64,000 bases of DNA from GCA-001856825 sp049965815 (GCA_049965815.1 JBMFVV010000001.1:1-64000); one strand, 5' to 3'. Counted from the first letter of the stretch, positions 54,458 to 63,628 are shown. Notes: generated by a model from the sequence alone, not told the origin. A program made the numbers and translations.

Positions 54458-55126
54458 ATGTCACCCGAGAGAGCTATTTTCCTAGACTTCTCCAATACTA
54501 TAACCACTGTGGAATCCGAAAACAAATCCATATTTAAGTGGTTGGATTTGATAAGTAAAAAGTATAATATTACAACTGACATTCGCTCTGACTTTTCTAA
54601 GATGAGACTGGAAAAGCTTGATGACAGGGAAAAGAGATTTAGGACTTTCATGCAGATCAATCATGAAGTGCTTTCAGAACTGTACAACATATCTGAGATT
54701 TACGAGGAAGAATACTATGAATTCCATGAAGAGAATCTTAAGCTAAGACCTGACTTCATTGATTTCGTTACGTCTGCAAGGGACAACTTCCAGATCGTCA
54801 TGGTGACGGATGCAGATAACATTTACACAGAAAGAACGCTCTCTGCACTTGGAATCACAGAATATTTTGATTCTATAGTCACAGCAGAGTCCGTGAGGGC
54901 GCCCAAACCTGACCCAATAATATTCAAAACTGCACTGAAAGAGGCTCACAACCCTACAAAGGTTATTTACGTAGGCGACTCAGAGAGGAGGGACATAGAG
55001 GGTGCAAAGAGGATGAACTTCTTCACACTCAAAATGGAGGATACGCCCAGCCCTACCGTAGCCGATAGAATAGTTCACTGTTTCGAAGACGTTACCAATA
55101 TAATCAATGACGGGAACCTGCTTTAG
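54458..55126 (+). CDS. HAD-superfamily hydrolase with Ser in the second motif-I position
   Basis: 222 residues from ATG 54458; a TAAAATATTTA box lies about 28 nt upstream, which favours it over GTG 54443. Motif I is FLDFSNTIT: the nucleophile Asp is present but the usual second Asp (DxD) is Ser. Motif II is VMVTDA, the motif III Lys is in APKPDPIIF, and motif IV is YVGDSERRDIEGAKR. Many phosphatases need DxD, so this may act on another substrate or by another mechanism. Confidence 0.85.
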   Translation: MSPERAIFLDFSNTITTVESENKSIFKWLDLISKKYNITTDIRSDFSKMRLEKLDDREKRFRTFMQINHEVLSELYNISEIYEEEYYEFHEENLKLRPDFIDFVTSARDNFQIVMVTDADNIYTERTLSALGITEYFDSIVTAESVRAPKPDPIIFKTALKEAHNPTKVIYVGDSERRDIEGAKRMNFFTLKMEDTPSPTVADRIVHCFEDVTNIINDGNLL

Positions 55127-55153
55127 TGAAACTCCAGGCGCCCAGATAGAGGC

Positions 55154-55891
55154 TTAAAATGACCTTATTACCCTGACGATGTTCCCCACAATTTCCTCTA
55201 TGTCGCCCGGTGCAGCATTTTTTTCTTCCTCTACCACTACCTCAGTCTGGTTGGAACAGCGATTATCGCTTATCGTATCCCCTGGGAAAAGTTGTACGAA
55301 TTGTGCGAATGTCGATATAGCCACCTCAACAGTCCTTATGTAACTTGGATTGGGAGAATACCCCTTGAGACCGGATGATGTCTGCCTATCATAATCCACA
55401 ACCTGCTTTGGATCATACCCTATGCAGAAAGAGCCAGCCTTCTCAAACATAGCCCCGAAGAGGACACCATTTGAAGGAGGGGACCTTTCTGAAAATCCCC
55501 CTTCAAGGACGCTCCAAGACTGCCCTGGGTCCAGTGTAAATAGAAAGGCTATTATCCTGTTACCCCCACCGAAATCGACTATACCAAGCGGCATCGTGTT
55601 CCTGTCAGTTCCCCTGTTGGCCAGTGGAGTGAGCTGCGTTCCCCACGTTGACACCCCATTTTCCACGTAAATTGGGAAATATGCATTCCCAAAGAAATAA
55701 CCAGACCTGTACAGGACTGCAGTTTCTTGGAACGCTGAGTTATTACTCAAGTTCCATGAAACTATTCCCATCAGTTTGTTGTACCAGGACCAGTTTGCTG
55801 TTATGCTAGTTGAAATGCTCTCAACCTGACTTCCAATCCCCATTTCGAACTGCCCGGAGACCCTTGGTATAGAGCCACTTGTGATAACCAT
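55154..55891 (-). CDS. Hypothetical beta-rich protein, no family recognised
   Basis: 245 residues, Ser/Gly/Asn-rich and aromatic (WSWYNKLMGIVSWNLS, FGGGNRIIAFLFTLDPGQSW). There is no clear signal peptide and no membrane segment. An acidic patch EVVVEEEKN precedes a hydrophobic tail IEEIVGNIVRVIRSF. Two Cys are distant from each other. It is a stand-alone gene whose composition differs from its neighbours; I have no function to offer. Confidence 0.65.
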   Translation of the reverse strand: MVITSGSIPRVSGQFEMGIGSQVESISTSITANWSWYNKLMGIVSWNLSNNSAFQETAVLYRSGYFFGNAYFPIYVENGVSTWGTQLTPLANRGTDRNTMPLGIVDFGGGNRIIAFLFTLDPGQSWSVLEGGFSERSPPSNGVLFGAMFEKAGSFCIGYDPKQVVDYDRQTSSGLKGYSPNPSYIRTVEVAISTFAQFVQLFPGDTISDNRCSNQTEVVVEEEKNAAPGDIEEIVGNIVRVIRSF

Positions 55892-55981
55892 CTAATTCAT
55901 ACCTAATAACATAAATTTCAACTTAATACTTTGGTAGACCTTGCCATTGACGATCCAGGTACCGGTTCCCTGAAATTCAGG

Positions 55982-56494
55982 CTAAAGGTAGTAGTACATT
56001 TGCATAAGGTCATAGTAGCTTTCTCCCCTCTTCACTGCCCTAGGAAGAGTACCGTATTCGACGAAACCTAGTTTCCTATAGAGGTTTATGGCTGCAGAAT
56101 TTACTGAAAATACCTCCAGTTTCAGCATCTCGAATTTTCCCTTGGAGAGTTCTATGGCCTTATTCATCATCAATTCTCCCAGCCCCCTCCCCCTGTATTC
56201 TTTCCTAATTGCAATTCCGAGAACTGCTGAGTGTTCCAATTCCGTACCGGGTCTTGTTCTCTGGACATCACATAATCCTACTGCCTTTCTGTCCTCTTCT
56301 GCTACCACTGCTATGGCGTCACCAGCTATCACGCTTCTGTATAGACTTGAAAACCATTCTACCTCTGACGAGTAATCAGGTTTCTTCTTGTAGAATGATA
56401 TACCAAAGTCAGGAGTGTATTTCAATTCGTCATAGTAAGAGTAATAATTGGCTACCAAGTCCCCTAAGTCATTCCACTCTAGCTCTCTTATCAT
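55982..56494 (-). CDS. GNAT-family N-acetyltransferase
   Basis: 170 residues from ATG 56494, which lies about 23 nt after a TTTTATATC box; the frame reaches 56530. Motif A is LGIAIRKEYRGRGLGELMMNKAIELSK with the R-x2-G-x-G/A loop, and the C-terminal SVNSAAINLYRKLGFVEYG is the usual motif B. RimI-like proteins acetylate protein N-termini or small amines; target unknown. Confidence 0.88.
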   Translation of the reverse strand: MIRELEWNDLGDLVANYYSYYDELKYTPDFGISFYKKKPDYSSEVEWFSSLYRSVIAGDAIAVVAEEDRKAVGLCDVQRTRPGTELEHSAVLGIAIRKEYRGRGLGELMMNKAIELSKGKFEMLKLEVFSVNSAAINLYRKLGFVEYGTLPRAVKRGESYYDLMQMYYYL

Positions 56495-56575
56495 ACCCCT
56501 TGTAAAAGGAAGAGATATAAAACATTTCAATGTCTGTCTGAAGTTTCTGTACCATTCACAATTCCTAAAATCATT

Positions 56576-57130
56576 CTATACTGATTTCAGGAATTCATCT
56601 GTTGTAATGACAGGCATCAGTCTCGACATATTCTGAAGGCTCCTTTCATGCGCCTCCTTATCCCTAGATGATACTGCATCCTTTACTATGATTGTGATGA
56701 AACCCAAATTCTGGCCGTGCCTTGCAGAAGTTTCGACTCCAATTTCAGTGGCAATTCCTGTGAAGTATAACGCGTTAATGCCAGCATTTCTGATCATCAA
56801 TTCAAAATTTGTACCTATGAATAAACTGGCTGTGTTCTTATTTATAACAATATCAGACTTTTCAGGATACACTTCCTTGACGATATCTCCCAGTTCGAAC
56901 TTGCCGAAGCCCGCAGCCCTTCTGAGAGGTGATTCGAATCTGTCGGGTAAGGGAGTTATTTTTGAGTAGAATATAGGGATATTTATTTCCCTAGCCCTCT
57001 TAATGATCTTAGCGAGGTTGGATAAAAATTCTTCCCTGTTAAATATGGATGAAACCAGTGCCTCCTGAACATCCCAAACGACCAGTGCACTCTTTTCCCT
57101 CTTTATCTGGCTCTGTATATTTTGAAACAC
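56576..57130 (-). CDS. Isochorismatase-like hydrolase lacking the catalytic Cys
   Basis: 184 residues, Rossmann-like. VVWDVQEAL has the catalytic Asp and INKNTASLF the Lys; the position of the nucleophile Cys of nicotinamidases (T-x2-C-V) is Gly in TGIATEIGVETSARHG. The lack of Cys is shared with isochorismatase proper, so it may cleave a vinyl ether rather than an amide. The start is GTG 57130 under a leaderless promoter near 57150-57165. Confidence 0.85.
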   Translation of the reverse strand: MFQNIQSQIKREKSALVVWDVQEALVSSIFNREEFLSNLAKIIKRAREINIPIFYSKITPLPDRFESPLRRAAGFGKFELGDIVKEVYPEKSDIVINKNTASLFIGTNFELMIRNAGINALYFTGIATEIGVETSARHGQNLGFITIIVKDAVSSRDKEAHERSLQNMSRLMPVITTDEFLKSV

Positions 57131-57136
57131 TGTTTC
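57124..57136. promoter_or_regulatory. Palindrome GAAACACTGTTTC across an initiation site
   Basis: A perfect 13-bp inverted repeat (GAAACA/TGTTTC, one-base centre) that contains the GTG start (57128-57130, minus) of the isochorismatase-like gene. It may be an operator for it; the divergent DUF72 gene starts 117 bp away. Confidence 0.4.
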
Positions 57137-57246
57137 ATATGCCCTCTTTTTTCATATAATTTTTGATTTGGAAATCAAATGATCGCCATTACTGTGTTCA
57201 TACTGGCGAGCATTAAGCTTAAAAATTAACTGCTCATGCCCACTAG

Positions 57247-58038
57247 TTGGAAATACGAACCGGGTGTTCAGGATGGAGCTACAGCCAGTGGGTTGGCACC
57301 TTCTATCCGATGGGGACTAAGACCAGTGATTATCTGAAGATATACTCCAGAATATTCGATATAGTGGAGATTGATTCAAGTTTCTACCGCATTCCTGATC
57401 CACGTACGGTTGAAAATTGGTTTGATGCCGTACCTGAAAATTTCTCATTTACGGCGAAGATGCCTCAAACAGTGACACATGACCTGAGGTTAAAGAATGC
57501 ATCAGACGAGGCAAGGAAATTCATCGATGTGATCGCAAAATTGGGAGATAAGCTTAGAGCAATCCTCATTCAGCTTCCTCCGTCACTGACGTTCGAAGAG
57601 GGGTACAAAAATCTGAAGAACTTGATTGATAATCTTCCCTCTGGCCCCAGCTACTCAGTAGAGATGAGACACGATTCATGGTTTGTTGATGATACATTCT
57701 CCATGCTGAGGGAAAGGAGAGTGGGCGTTGCGTGGTCAGAGATACCGTATGCCCATGTCCCTGCAGTTGTCACATCTGACACAGTTTATCTCCGGTTTGT
57801 GGGTGATAGGTCCATAAGAGAGAATGAATTTGGGAAAGTCCTAAAAGATAGAAGTGTTGAAATAGGATCATGGGCCAGGGAACTGAAGAAGAAGGAAGAT
57901 ATGGTAAAGCATGCATTCATCCTAAGCAACAATCACTTCCAGGGATTTGGCCCTGCAACTGTCAATCTTTTCAGGAAGATGTCAGGCCTTAATACAATAG
58001 ACTGGACAACCAGGACAGGTCAGACAACACTTCTCTGA
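57247..58038 (+). CDS. DUF72 family protein
   Basis: 263 residues. The opening IRTGCSGWSYSQWVGTFYP and the later EIDSSFYRIP, FTAKMPQTVTHD and SNNHFQGFGPATVN are the diagnostic pieces of this widespread TIM-barrel-like family of unknown activity. TTG at 57247 is about 28 nt after a CTTAAAAATT box. It is divergent from the isochorismatase-like gene. Confidence 0.93.
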   Translation: MEIRTGCSGWSYSQWVGTFYPMGTKTSDYLKIYSRIFDIVEIDSSFYRIPDPRTVENWFDAVPENFSFTAKMPQTVTHDLRLKNASDEARKFIDVIAKLGDKLRAILIQLPPSLTFEEGYKNLKNLIDNLPSGPSYSVEMRHDSWFVDDTFSMLRERRVGVAWSEIPYAHVPAVVTSDTVYLRFVGDRSIRENEFGKVLKDRSVEIGSWARELKKKEDMVKHAFILSNNHFQGFGPATVNLFRKMSGLNTIDWTTRTGQTTLL

Positions 58039-58107
58039 TTGCTGCCGTACTTTCTGAATTAGATAACGCTGGGTAATCTCAGATGGTCAATAGATGAGAT
58101 ATGAATA

Positions 58108-59181
58108 TTATAGGATTACCTGGTTGAACAGTGGACCAGAACTTGTTGAGCTATCTTCGTCATAGGGAACAATGCCCTTTGTAGTTATCTTGAAGAGGAA
58201 TGGACTGGAATTATAGCCACCTCCATTCATCTTGACAATTGAAGCCTTCTTGACCTCTGAACCATTACCAACGTCTTCCAGTTTTATGAGTCCGGAGACA
58301 AAAGACTGTTCGAGACCAAATGCTGAAGTGTCACTCTTGCCAATTCCGCTAGTAACTAGGGTATAAGCTTGGGGTATTGATATTGCACGGAAGAAGAGGT
58401 TGAGGAAATCATTATCGGGTATGATCAGCGGAGTGACAGGGTCTATAACCAATCTAGTCACTTCGAATTCAGCGACAAGTGTCTTCAGTTGATTAGTCAG
58501 AGTACGGATATAGCTGATCATAGATTGATACTCGTTTGTTACGTTTGCCTTAAGCTTCATTATGCGGTCGCTGATCTCAAGTACCTCAATTACTCCATTG
58601 GCGTAGTAATTTCTGAATCCGTGGGAAAACGTCTCTATTTGGGATATGAAATTACGTCCCTGCCTGTCGGTTAGAATTATCATCCCCTTCTCTCCCCTTT
58701 TTGCTCCTTCTGCTAGAAATTGTGAACAAATGGCCGTCTTGCCTGTTCCTGGACCGCCAGATATCATGTAGACGCTCCCTTTCCTTATCAGCCTTCCAAC
58801 GTCTTCGTCGAATTTCTGGATACCAATTATGGAGTTTGTAGCCTTCTCGTAATTACTTTTGACAACAGTTATGTTGCAGACTCTTGCAAGATTCAGTTCA
58901 GACTTGTTCAGTTCCCTGTCAGTTGCTATAGCCTTCAGTTGTATGCCGCAGTCGCGTGCTATGGCGTTGAATTCCATGATGTCACTGATTAGGTCCTCTG
59001 AAACGTCCTGAAGAACCGCAATCTTGTTTCTTTCATCTTCCTTGGATGTAAGCACAAGGTCGAACTTGTGTTCAATACCAGACCTTCCCCTAAGCTTAAC
59101 ATCAACTCCATAGGTGAAATCGTCCCCAAGTGAGAATTCTTGGGCGACCTTGTACACATCTGTCTGCGATTCTGACATCAT
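58108..59181 (-). CDS. KaiC-like ATPase with restriction-endonuclease-like N-terminal domain
   Basis: 357 residues. Residues 1-115 have GVDVKLRGRSGIEHKFDLVLTS, the order seen in archaeal Mrr/nuclease-fold regulators, but no full D-ExK is apparent. The P-loop GGPGTGKT is at 142-149 and a later RLVIDPVTPLII is the Walker B strand. Third KaiC-like gene in the window. It probably couples sensing or DNA binding to ATP switching; no target is known. ATG at 59181 or 59178. Confidence 0.82.
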   Translation of the reverse strand: MMSESQTDVYKVAQEFSLGDDFTYGVDVKLRGRSGIEHKFDLVLTSKEDERNKIAVLQDVSEDLISDIMEFNAIARDCGIQLKAIATDRELNKSELNLARVCNITVVKSNYEKATNSIIGIQKFDEDVGRLIRKGSVYMISGGPGTGKTAICSQFLAEGAKRGEKGMIILTDRQGRNFISQIETFSHGFRNYYANGVIEVLEISDRIMKLKANVTNEYQSMISYIRTLTNQLKTLVAEFEVTRLVIDPVTPLIIPDNDFLNLFFRAISIPQAYTLVTSGIGKSDTSAFGLEQSFVSGLIKLEDVGNGSEVKKASIVKMNGGGYNSSPFLFKITTKGIVPYDEDSSTSSGPLFNQVIL

Positions 59182-59332
59182 TTTTTAGATAATACCAACT
59201 GGGGATTTAAATGGTTTGCCTATTTAAACATTCTCGTAATGAATTGACTACATTCTTTTTCGTGGAATAACTGCAATTATCCTTACTTTAGTTTTAGCAA
59301 TCCAGTTTTAAAATAGCGAAATGAACCATCTA

Positions 59333-60676
59333 CTACTTCCCTTTGTTTGTTCTTCCTGTCACTGCCAGTCTCAGACCCTTCCACGTTATCTCAAAACCGG
59401 CTGCGCGCAACCCTTCATCCGGCGGGATCCCCATGAAATCTAGGTAATCCACCATGGCCTGATCATCTGGATATAGGGAATTAAGATGTGAGATTATCTT
59501 TTGCGTAATTTCAGGTAGTTTACCCTTTGGCCTTTGCACTGCTTCTGGTTTATCATCTCTGTTCTCTCTTGATTTTTCGCTTGGATATTTCTGTGCTAGG
59601 TACTCTCTGATTCTCCACCAGTCAACATCCTCCTTGAAGCAGATAGCTCCCTTTGGGCACTTTTCCTTGCTTTCAAGTAGGCAGAACACCTCTGCCGGCA
59701 CCCCTGCATTCCTGATCTTTGTTACCTTGAGCTGTTCATCTTCATAGTACGTAAGAGGTGATACGAATATTGCAACCTCACTATCCCCTGATCTTATGGC
59801 ATATTCAGGCGTCATTATAGTCCCTTCAATTTCAATAGATTTTGGATTGCTATTTACGAATGACGGGAGACGTTCATCCGTAACGTCTTCCTTGAGTATA
59901 AGATCAGAAATTGATTCATCTATATGGTAGATGAAATCATCCTTTTTCTTCCTCCCCGCACTGTTTTTGAGGGATACGGATGCATTGATCTCCCAATCGT
60001 CATGTGACAGTACATATCGCACAAACAATGCAAGTTTTACTCCGTACCGCTCGCTCCTTTCAAAAATAGAAACAGGTCCGTTTACCCTGATTATATGTCT
60101 GTCATCTTCTACTCTCTCCTCGTAGAGCAACCCCTTCGTTCTGAGGTTCCTTATGAAATCGTTCAAGTGATTCCTGGTTGCAACCTCAACCCACAAGGAT
60201 TTCATTATAACGGTCTCTATCTGTTCCCCGTTGAACTTTTTTGCCAGTATGTCTGGTGAAGCATTGAATGGCGAGGCAAGGATCATGTTGCTCTCCTTGT
60301 CTCCGTAAATTGCATCGTCAACTTCTTGAATGGTGGCTGACATGGAAGATGCAACCCTCTCCAGAACGGCTTTCCTCTCCTCAGGGTTTACCACTGGCTT
60401 CCTTGCTATTGAGAATATTGCTTTCCTCACAGCCTCTGCATCCAGTGGGGATGGTTTCCTGAACTCTGAGGCCCTGAACATTATGAGAGCCAGCCCTCTC
60501 AATATTTTTGGATTCTGTACCTTGAGCTCCACAGTCTTCAGTTCTTCCTCGATCTCCCCTCTGCTTCTGCCTTTACTCCTTGAGAATAAATCAATTATTG
60601 AAGTGCAGTAATCGCTGTTCTCTTCCGTAAGGAACACAGATCTCAGCGTTCCCTTCTTGCTTCTTCTAACTGACAT
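59333..60676 (-). CDS. Bax1 nuclease (DUF790), XPB partner
   Basis: 447 residues from ATG 60676, inside the last codons of the helicase gene (11-nt overlap); the open frame reaches 60745. The family occurs next to archaeal XPB and its product is known to bind XPB and cut DNA near a bubble. The N-terminal domain has NPEERKAVLERVASSM. The C-terminal nuclease part has IEGTIMTPEYAIRSGDSEVAIFVSP and a late SLYPDDQAMVDYLDFMG. Motif assignment of the nuclease residues is tentative. Confidence 0.9.
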   Translation of the reverse strand: MSVRRSKKGTLRSVFLTEENSDYCTSIIDLFSRSKGRSRGEIEEELKTVELKVQNPKILRGLALIMFRASEFRKPSPLDAEAVRKAIFSIARKPVVNPEERKAVLERVASSMSATIQEVDDAIYGDKESNMILASPFNASPDILAKKFNGEQIETVIMKSLWVEVATRNHLNDFIRNLRTKGLLYEERVEDDRHIIRVNGPVSIFERSERYGVKLALFVRYVLSHDDWEINASVSLKNSAGRKKKDDFIYHIDESISDLILKEDVTDERLPSFVNSNPKSIEIEGTIMTPEYAIRSGDSEVAIFVSPLTYYEDEQLKVTKIRNAGVPAEVFCLLESKEKCPKGAICFKEDVDWWRIREYLAQKYPSEKSRENRDDKPEAVQRPKGKLPEITQKIISHLNSLYPDDQAMVDYLDFMGIPPDEGLRAAGFEITWKGLRLAVTGRTNKGK

Positions 60677-62003
60677 CAGTTGAGTCGGGAACACCCTTTC
60701 TCCTCCTCTTCGAAGTGGCAAACTCGCTTGTACCACTTGCAACAATCTCGTAGAGTGTTGCTTTCTTGCCTGATGACGGTCTCAGGAGCCTTCCAAGTCT
60801 CTGGCGGAACTGCCTTGTTGAGCCAGACCCGCTTAGTATTATGCCTATGGATGCATCAGGTACGTCCACTCCCTCGTCCAGGACTCTCGAAGTGGCTATT
60901 GCAGTCACGTCCCCCCTCCTGAACATGTCAAGGTATTCCTTCCTTTCTGGACCTGGAGTGAGGTATGTGATGCACGGCATCAGGAATTCCTTTGATATGA
61001 GGTAAGAGGTGTTAGTATCCTCTGAGAATATGATCGTCTTCTCTCCCCTGTGCTTTGAAAGCACATACCTGACCGTATCCACCTTCACCCTTGAATTGAA
61101 GGCTATCGACCTTGCCTTCCTCCACGCAATAAGCGCTTCCCTCCCCTCAGGATTCCATGAGGAGAGGATGAATCTTTCGAAGTCCCACGGACCCCTCATC
61201 CTCATACGGTGCTTCCTGAGGTAGTTCAGGAATACCTTCCTGTTTTTATCGTATTCCTCCTCCTCTTCCTGTTCCAGTTCAACCGGTATCCTGATGATCT
61301 CATAGTCAGCCAGGAATTCAGTCAGTTCCTCGTAACCCAGTTCAAAGACCTTACCTCCCATGAACTGCTGCAGTCTCTCGTGAAGCATGTCGGTCCTCTC
61401 ATATGTGGCAGTCAGCCCCATCCTGTAAGGGGATGCGAACATCCTGGCAATCTCCACATAACGTTCTGCTGCTAGGTGATGCACTTCGTCAACTAGCAGG
61501 AACTTGAATCTGTTGCCAAGCTTCTCGGCCATGAGATATGCAGAGTCATAAGTGCTCACTGAAATGTCCTGCACATCTTTCTCTCCTCCCCCTATCTGCC
61601 CTACCTCTATGCCGAATGTCTTCTTCAGCCTGTCCCTCCATTGCTGCACAAGCTCTATTGTGGGTGCGACGACGAGCGTTGTGGTTGAAAGTCTTGACAT
61701 GGCCTCGATTCCAATATGAGTCTTTCCAGCAGCGGTAGGAAGAACGACTGCTCCCGAGAAGGAATTGGATGACCACAGGTCAACTGCCTTCTTCTGATAC
61801 GACCTTAACTTTTCTTGATGTTTCAACACAACATTTTTTTCACTAAAAACAAGGTCCTCTGCATCTGGGAAATCAGCTTTTAGTCGTGAGTACAAGTAAC
61901 CCTCTGCCCGGTATGATTGAGTACGCCTATCAAAGGCGACATAGTCCGGGACTGAAGGAGGATCGCTTATGATGATGGTGCCAGATTGGTAGCTTAGACG
62001 CAT
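60666..62003 (-). CDS. XPB-type DNA helicase
   Basis: 445 residues. Walker A is LPTAAGKT (88-95), Walker B LLVDEVHHLA; TYERTD, and later FSEDTNTSYL, TSRVLDEGVDVPDAS and SGSTRQFRQRLGRLLRP are SF2 motifs IV-VI. Together with Bax1 it forms a helicase-nuclease for nucleotide excision repair. A GATATTTAAG box (about 62025-62034) is about 27 nt before the ATG. The downstream Bax1 gene overlaps by 11 nt. Confidence 0.95.
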   Translation of the reverse strand: MRLSYQSGTIIISDPPSVPDYVAFDRRTQSYRAEGYLYSRLKADFPDAEDLVFSEKNVVLKHQEKLRSYQKKAVDLWSSNSFSGAVVLPTAAGKTHIGIEAMSRLSTTTLVVAPTIELVQQWRDRLKKTFGIEVGQIGGGEKDVQDISVSTYDSAYLMAEKLGNRFKFLLVDEVHHLAAERYVEIARMFASPYRMGLTATYERTDMLHERLQQFMGGKVFELGYEELTEFLADYEIIRIPVELEQEEEEEYDKNRKVFLNYLRKHRMRMRGPWDFERFILSSWNPEGREALIAWRKARSIAFNSRVKVDTVRYVLSKHRGEKTIIFSEDTNTSYLISKEFLMPCITYLTPGPERKEYLDMFRRGDVTAIATSRVLDEGVDVPDASIGIILSGSGSTRQFRQRLGRLLRPSSGKKATLYEIVASGTSEFATSKRRRKGVPDSTDVS

Positions 62004-62091
62004 TCTTCCAGAATATATGATGGAAGATATTTAAGGGTTGTTTTCTCCGTATATCTTACCTGCCCTTCCTTCAGAATTTTAAATTCTTAAA

Positions 62092-62525
62092 TCAGTTTTG
62101 CAGATTATGTATTATAGCTACAAAAGATGAAGAGTGACATACTCTCCGTGCTAAAGCACTGGAGTTTTTGCTTTTGCTTGCTGTTACTCCTTCACCCCTC
62201 ACGGTCTGGGAGCATTTTGTAGAGCCTCCATCCTTGAGTTTCAATGTCGTTCCTGAGGTTGCCTCTTTGGGGGTATCAATACTCCCCTTGCACGCATCCC
62301 TGTCTACGTGCAATCTGGAACGTCTTTGCCCACAACGCTCTGAGCAGATTGTGGAAGCATTCCAAACCAGCCATTGACTAGTTTTGCTGTGGTAGTATCC
62401 TGCATGCATTCTCCTTCGTAGAAAGACTTATCCACAGGACTTTCCGCATGCATGATATCTCTTTTTATACTTACATACTTCTCGCAATTCATCTCCTCCC
62501 CGAAGGTCGGAGCTTTCTTGCTCAT
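62092..62525 (-). pseudogene. Degenerate transposase-like (possibly IS605-type TnpB) remnant
   Basis: The 676-nt stretch 62004-62680 has no intact gene. Two minus-strand open frames, 62304-62525 and 62092-62409, overlap in different frames. The second has CGQRRSRLHVDRDACKGSI, which resembles the zinc-ribbon end and DRD of TnpB proteins, followed by a Ser/Thr-rich tail. The frames and their composition look like a decayed gene broken by frameshifts. Family assignment is weak. Confidence 0.35.
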
Positions 62526-62689
62526 CTCCCTGTAAATATATTAGGATTTCAATGTCCTATAGAGAGATGGGAACTACTCTTTTCACAATGTGATCTTGAT
62601 CCCCAACCCTATGTAATTTCTTGAATAGGATTTCTGTTGTTTATTCACTATAGACTACAATTATACATTATAGTGTAATATTGGTTACT

Positions 62690-62911
62690 GTGACAATCAC
62701 AACCATTCAAGTCAAAGAAGACACAAAGAAGACTCTGCAATCTATGAAACTTCACCCGAGGGAAACTTACGAAGAGGTAATAGAAAGACTCATCGAAGAC
62801 TTAAGTGAACTGAACGACGAAACAAAGAGGGAAATAAAAGAAGCTAGGAGAGAAATCGAGGCAGGGAAGTTCGTCACTCATAAACAGCTGAAGAAGGATC
62901 TCGACCTTTAA
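62690..62911 (+). CDS. RelB/VapB-like antitoxin (DUF7557-type)
   Basis: 73 residues from GTG 62690, about 25 nt after an ATTATACATT box (62660-62669); TTG 62681 is the alternative. ITTIQVKEDTKKTLQSMKLHPRETYEEVIERLIED is the short DNA-binding N-terminus of archaeal type II antitoxins. A charged helical tail follows. The toxin gene starts on its stop codon (TAATG). Confidence 0.82.
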   Translation: MTITTIQVKEDTKKTLQSMKLHPRETYEEVIERLIEDLSELNDETKREIKEARREIEAGKFVTHKQLKKDLDL

Positions 62912-63165
62912 TGGAATACGAAATCGTCTGGTCCATTAGTGCCTCCAGAGAGATGAGACGTCTCGATAGATCTGTCGCAAAAAGAATCTACTCCAAGGTG
63001 GATCAACTCAAGGAAAAACCAGAAATATTGCTTGAAAGACTAGTAAATCCCCCATGTTACAGACTGAGAGTTGGTGATTATAGGATAATTCTTGACATTC
63101 AAAATGAAGTTCTTAGAATTTTGACTTTGAAAGTTGGGCATAGAAGTGCCGTTTACGACAAGTAA
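62911..63165 (+). CDS. RelE/ParE-family toxin (intact)
   Basis: 84 residues, full family length. EIVWSISASREMRRLDRSVAKRIYSKVDQL, then the YRLRVGDYRIILDIQNEVLRILTLKVGHRSAVYDK C-terminus gives the RelE core with the Arg (GDYRII) and terminal His/Tyr-rich end used in mRNA cleavage. It overlaps the antitoxin by 1 nt. Unlike the RelE locus at 10776, this frame is continuous. Confidence 0.9.
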   Translation: MEYEIVWSISASREMRRLDRSVAKRIYSKVDQLKEKPEILLERLVNPPCYRLRVGDYRIILDIQNEVLRILTLKVGHRSAVYDK

Positions 63166-63556
63166 GAAAGAGACACAAATCGTATATCGAAGCTTCAATC
63201 GAATTCTGACCAGTCTAGCCTTACCTATCCGACTCTGCATTTTCACCACAGTGAAGGGAAGGAAAATGCTTAGATACGCTGAGAAGGAAGATAGGAAGAG
63301 ACTCCAATGAACAAAAGTGAGTATCTACATTTGCAACCAGAGTCACATATAAGCGACTGGAAATCGTTGCAACCTCAAAGGTCTTTAGACATGAGGATGT
63401 TCAAGCAAAAATCGATTTCTATGTTGATCACAACAAGAACAGTGCATTTCCAACCACGGGAAAATCAGACCGACGATGTTTAGAGAGAGCTAGAAGAATG
63501 AGACTGAAAAGAAAAAAAGGACGTCATGAATCTTGAGAACTATGGACCACTAATAA
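63166..63556. other. Gap between toxin and tRNA-Ala; contains a startless open frame
   Basis: An open frame on the plus strand (63321-63536, 71 codons) has no ATG, GTG or TTG at its start and reads through FRHEDVQAKIDFYVDHNKN. It may be the tail of a decayed gene, but I cannot name it. No RNA or repeat is seen here. Confidence 0.35.
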
Positions 63557-63628
63557 TGGACTGGCGGGGATTTGAACCCCGGGCCTCCTCCATGCCAAGG
63601 AGGCGATCTTCCGCTGATCTACCAGCCC
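63557..63628 (-). tRNA. tRNA-Ala (anticodon GGC)
   Basis: 72 nt. Acceptor GGGCTGG/CCAGTCC with the G3:U70 pair that marks alanine tRNAs, discriminator A, anticodon stem CCTCC/GGAGG around loop TTGGCAT (anticodon GGC), T arm CGGGGTTCAAATCCCCG. No CCA or intron is encoded. Confidence 0.95.

Noticed and set aside
62168..62377. Plus-strand open frame in the debris zone
   Set aside because: It is the opposite strand of the transposase-like remnant and has no motif of its own.
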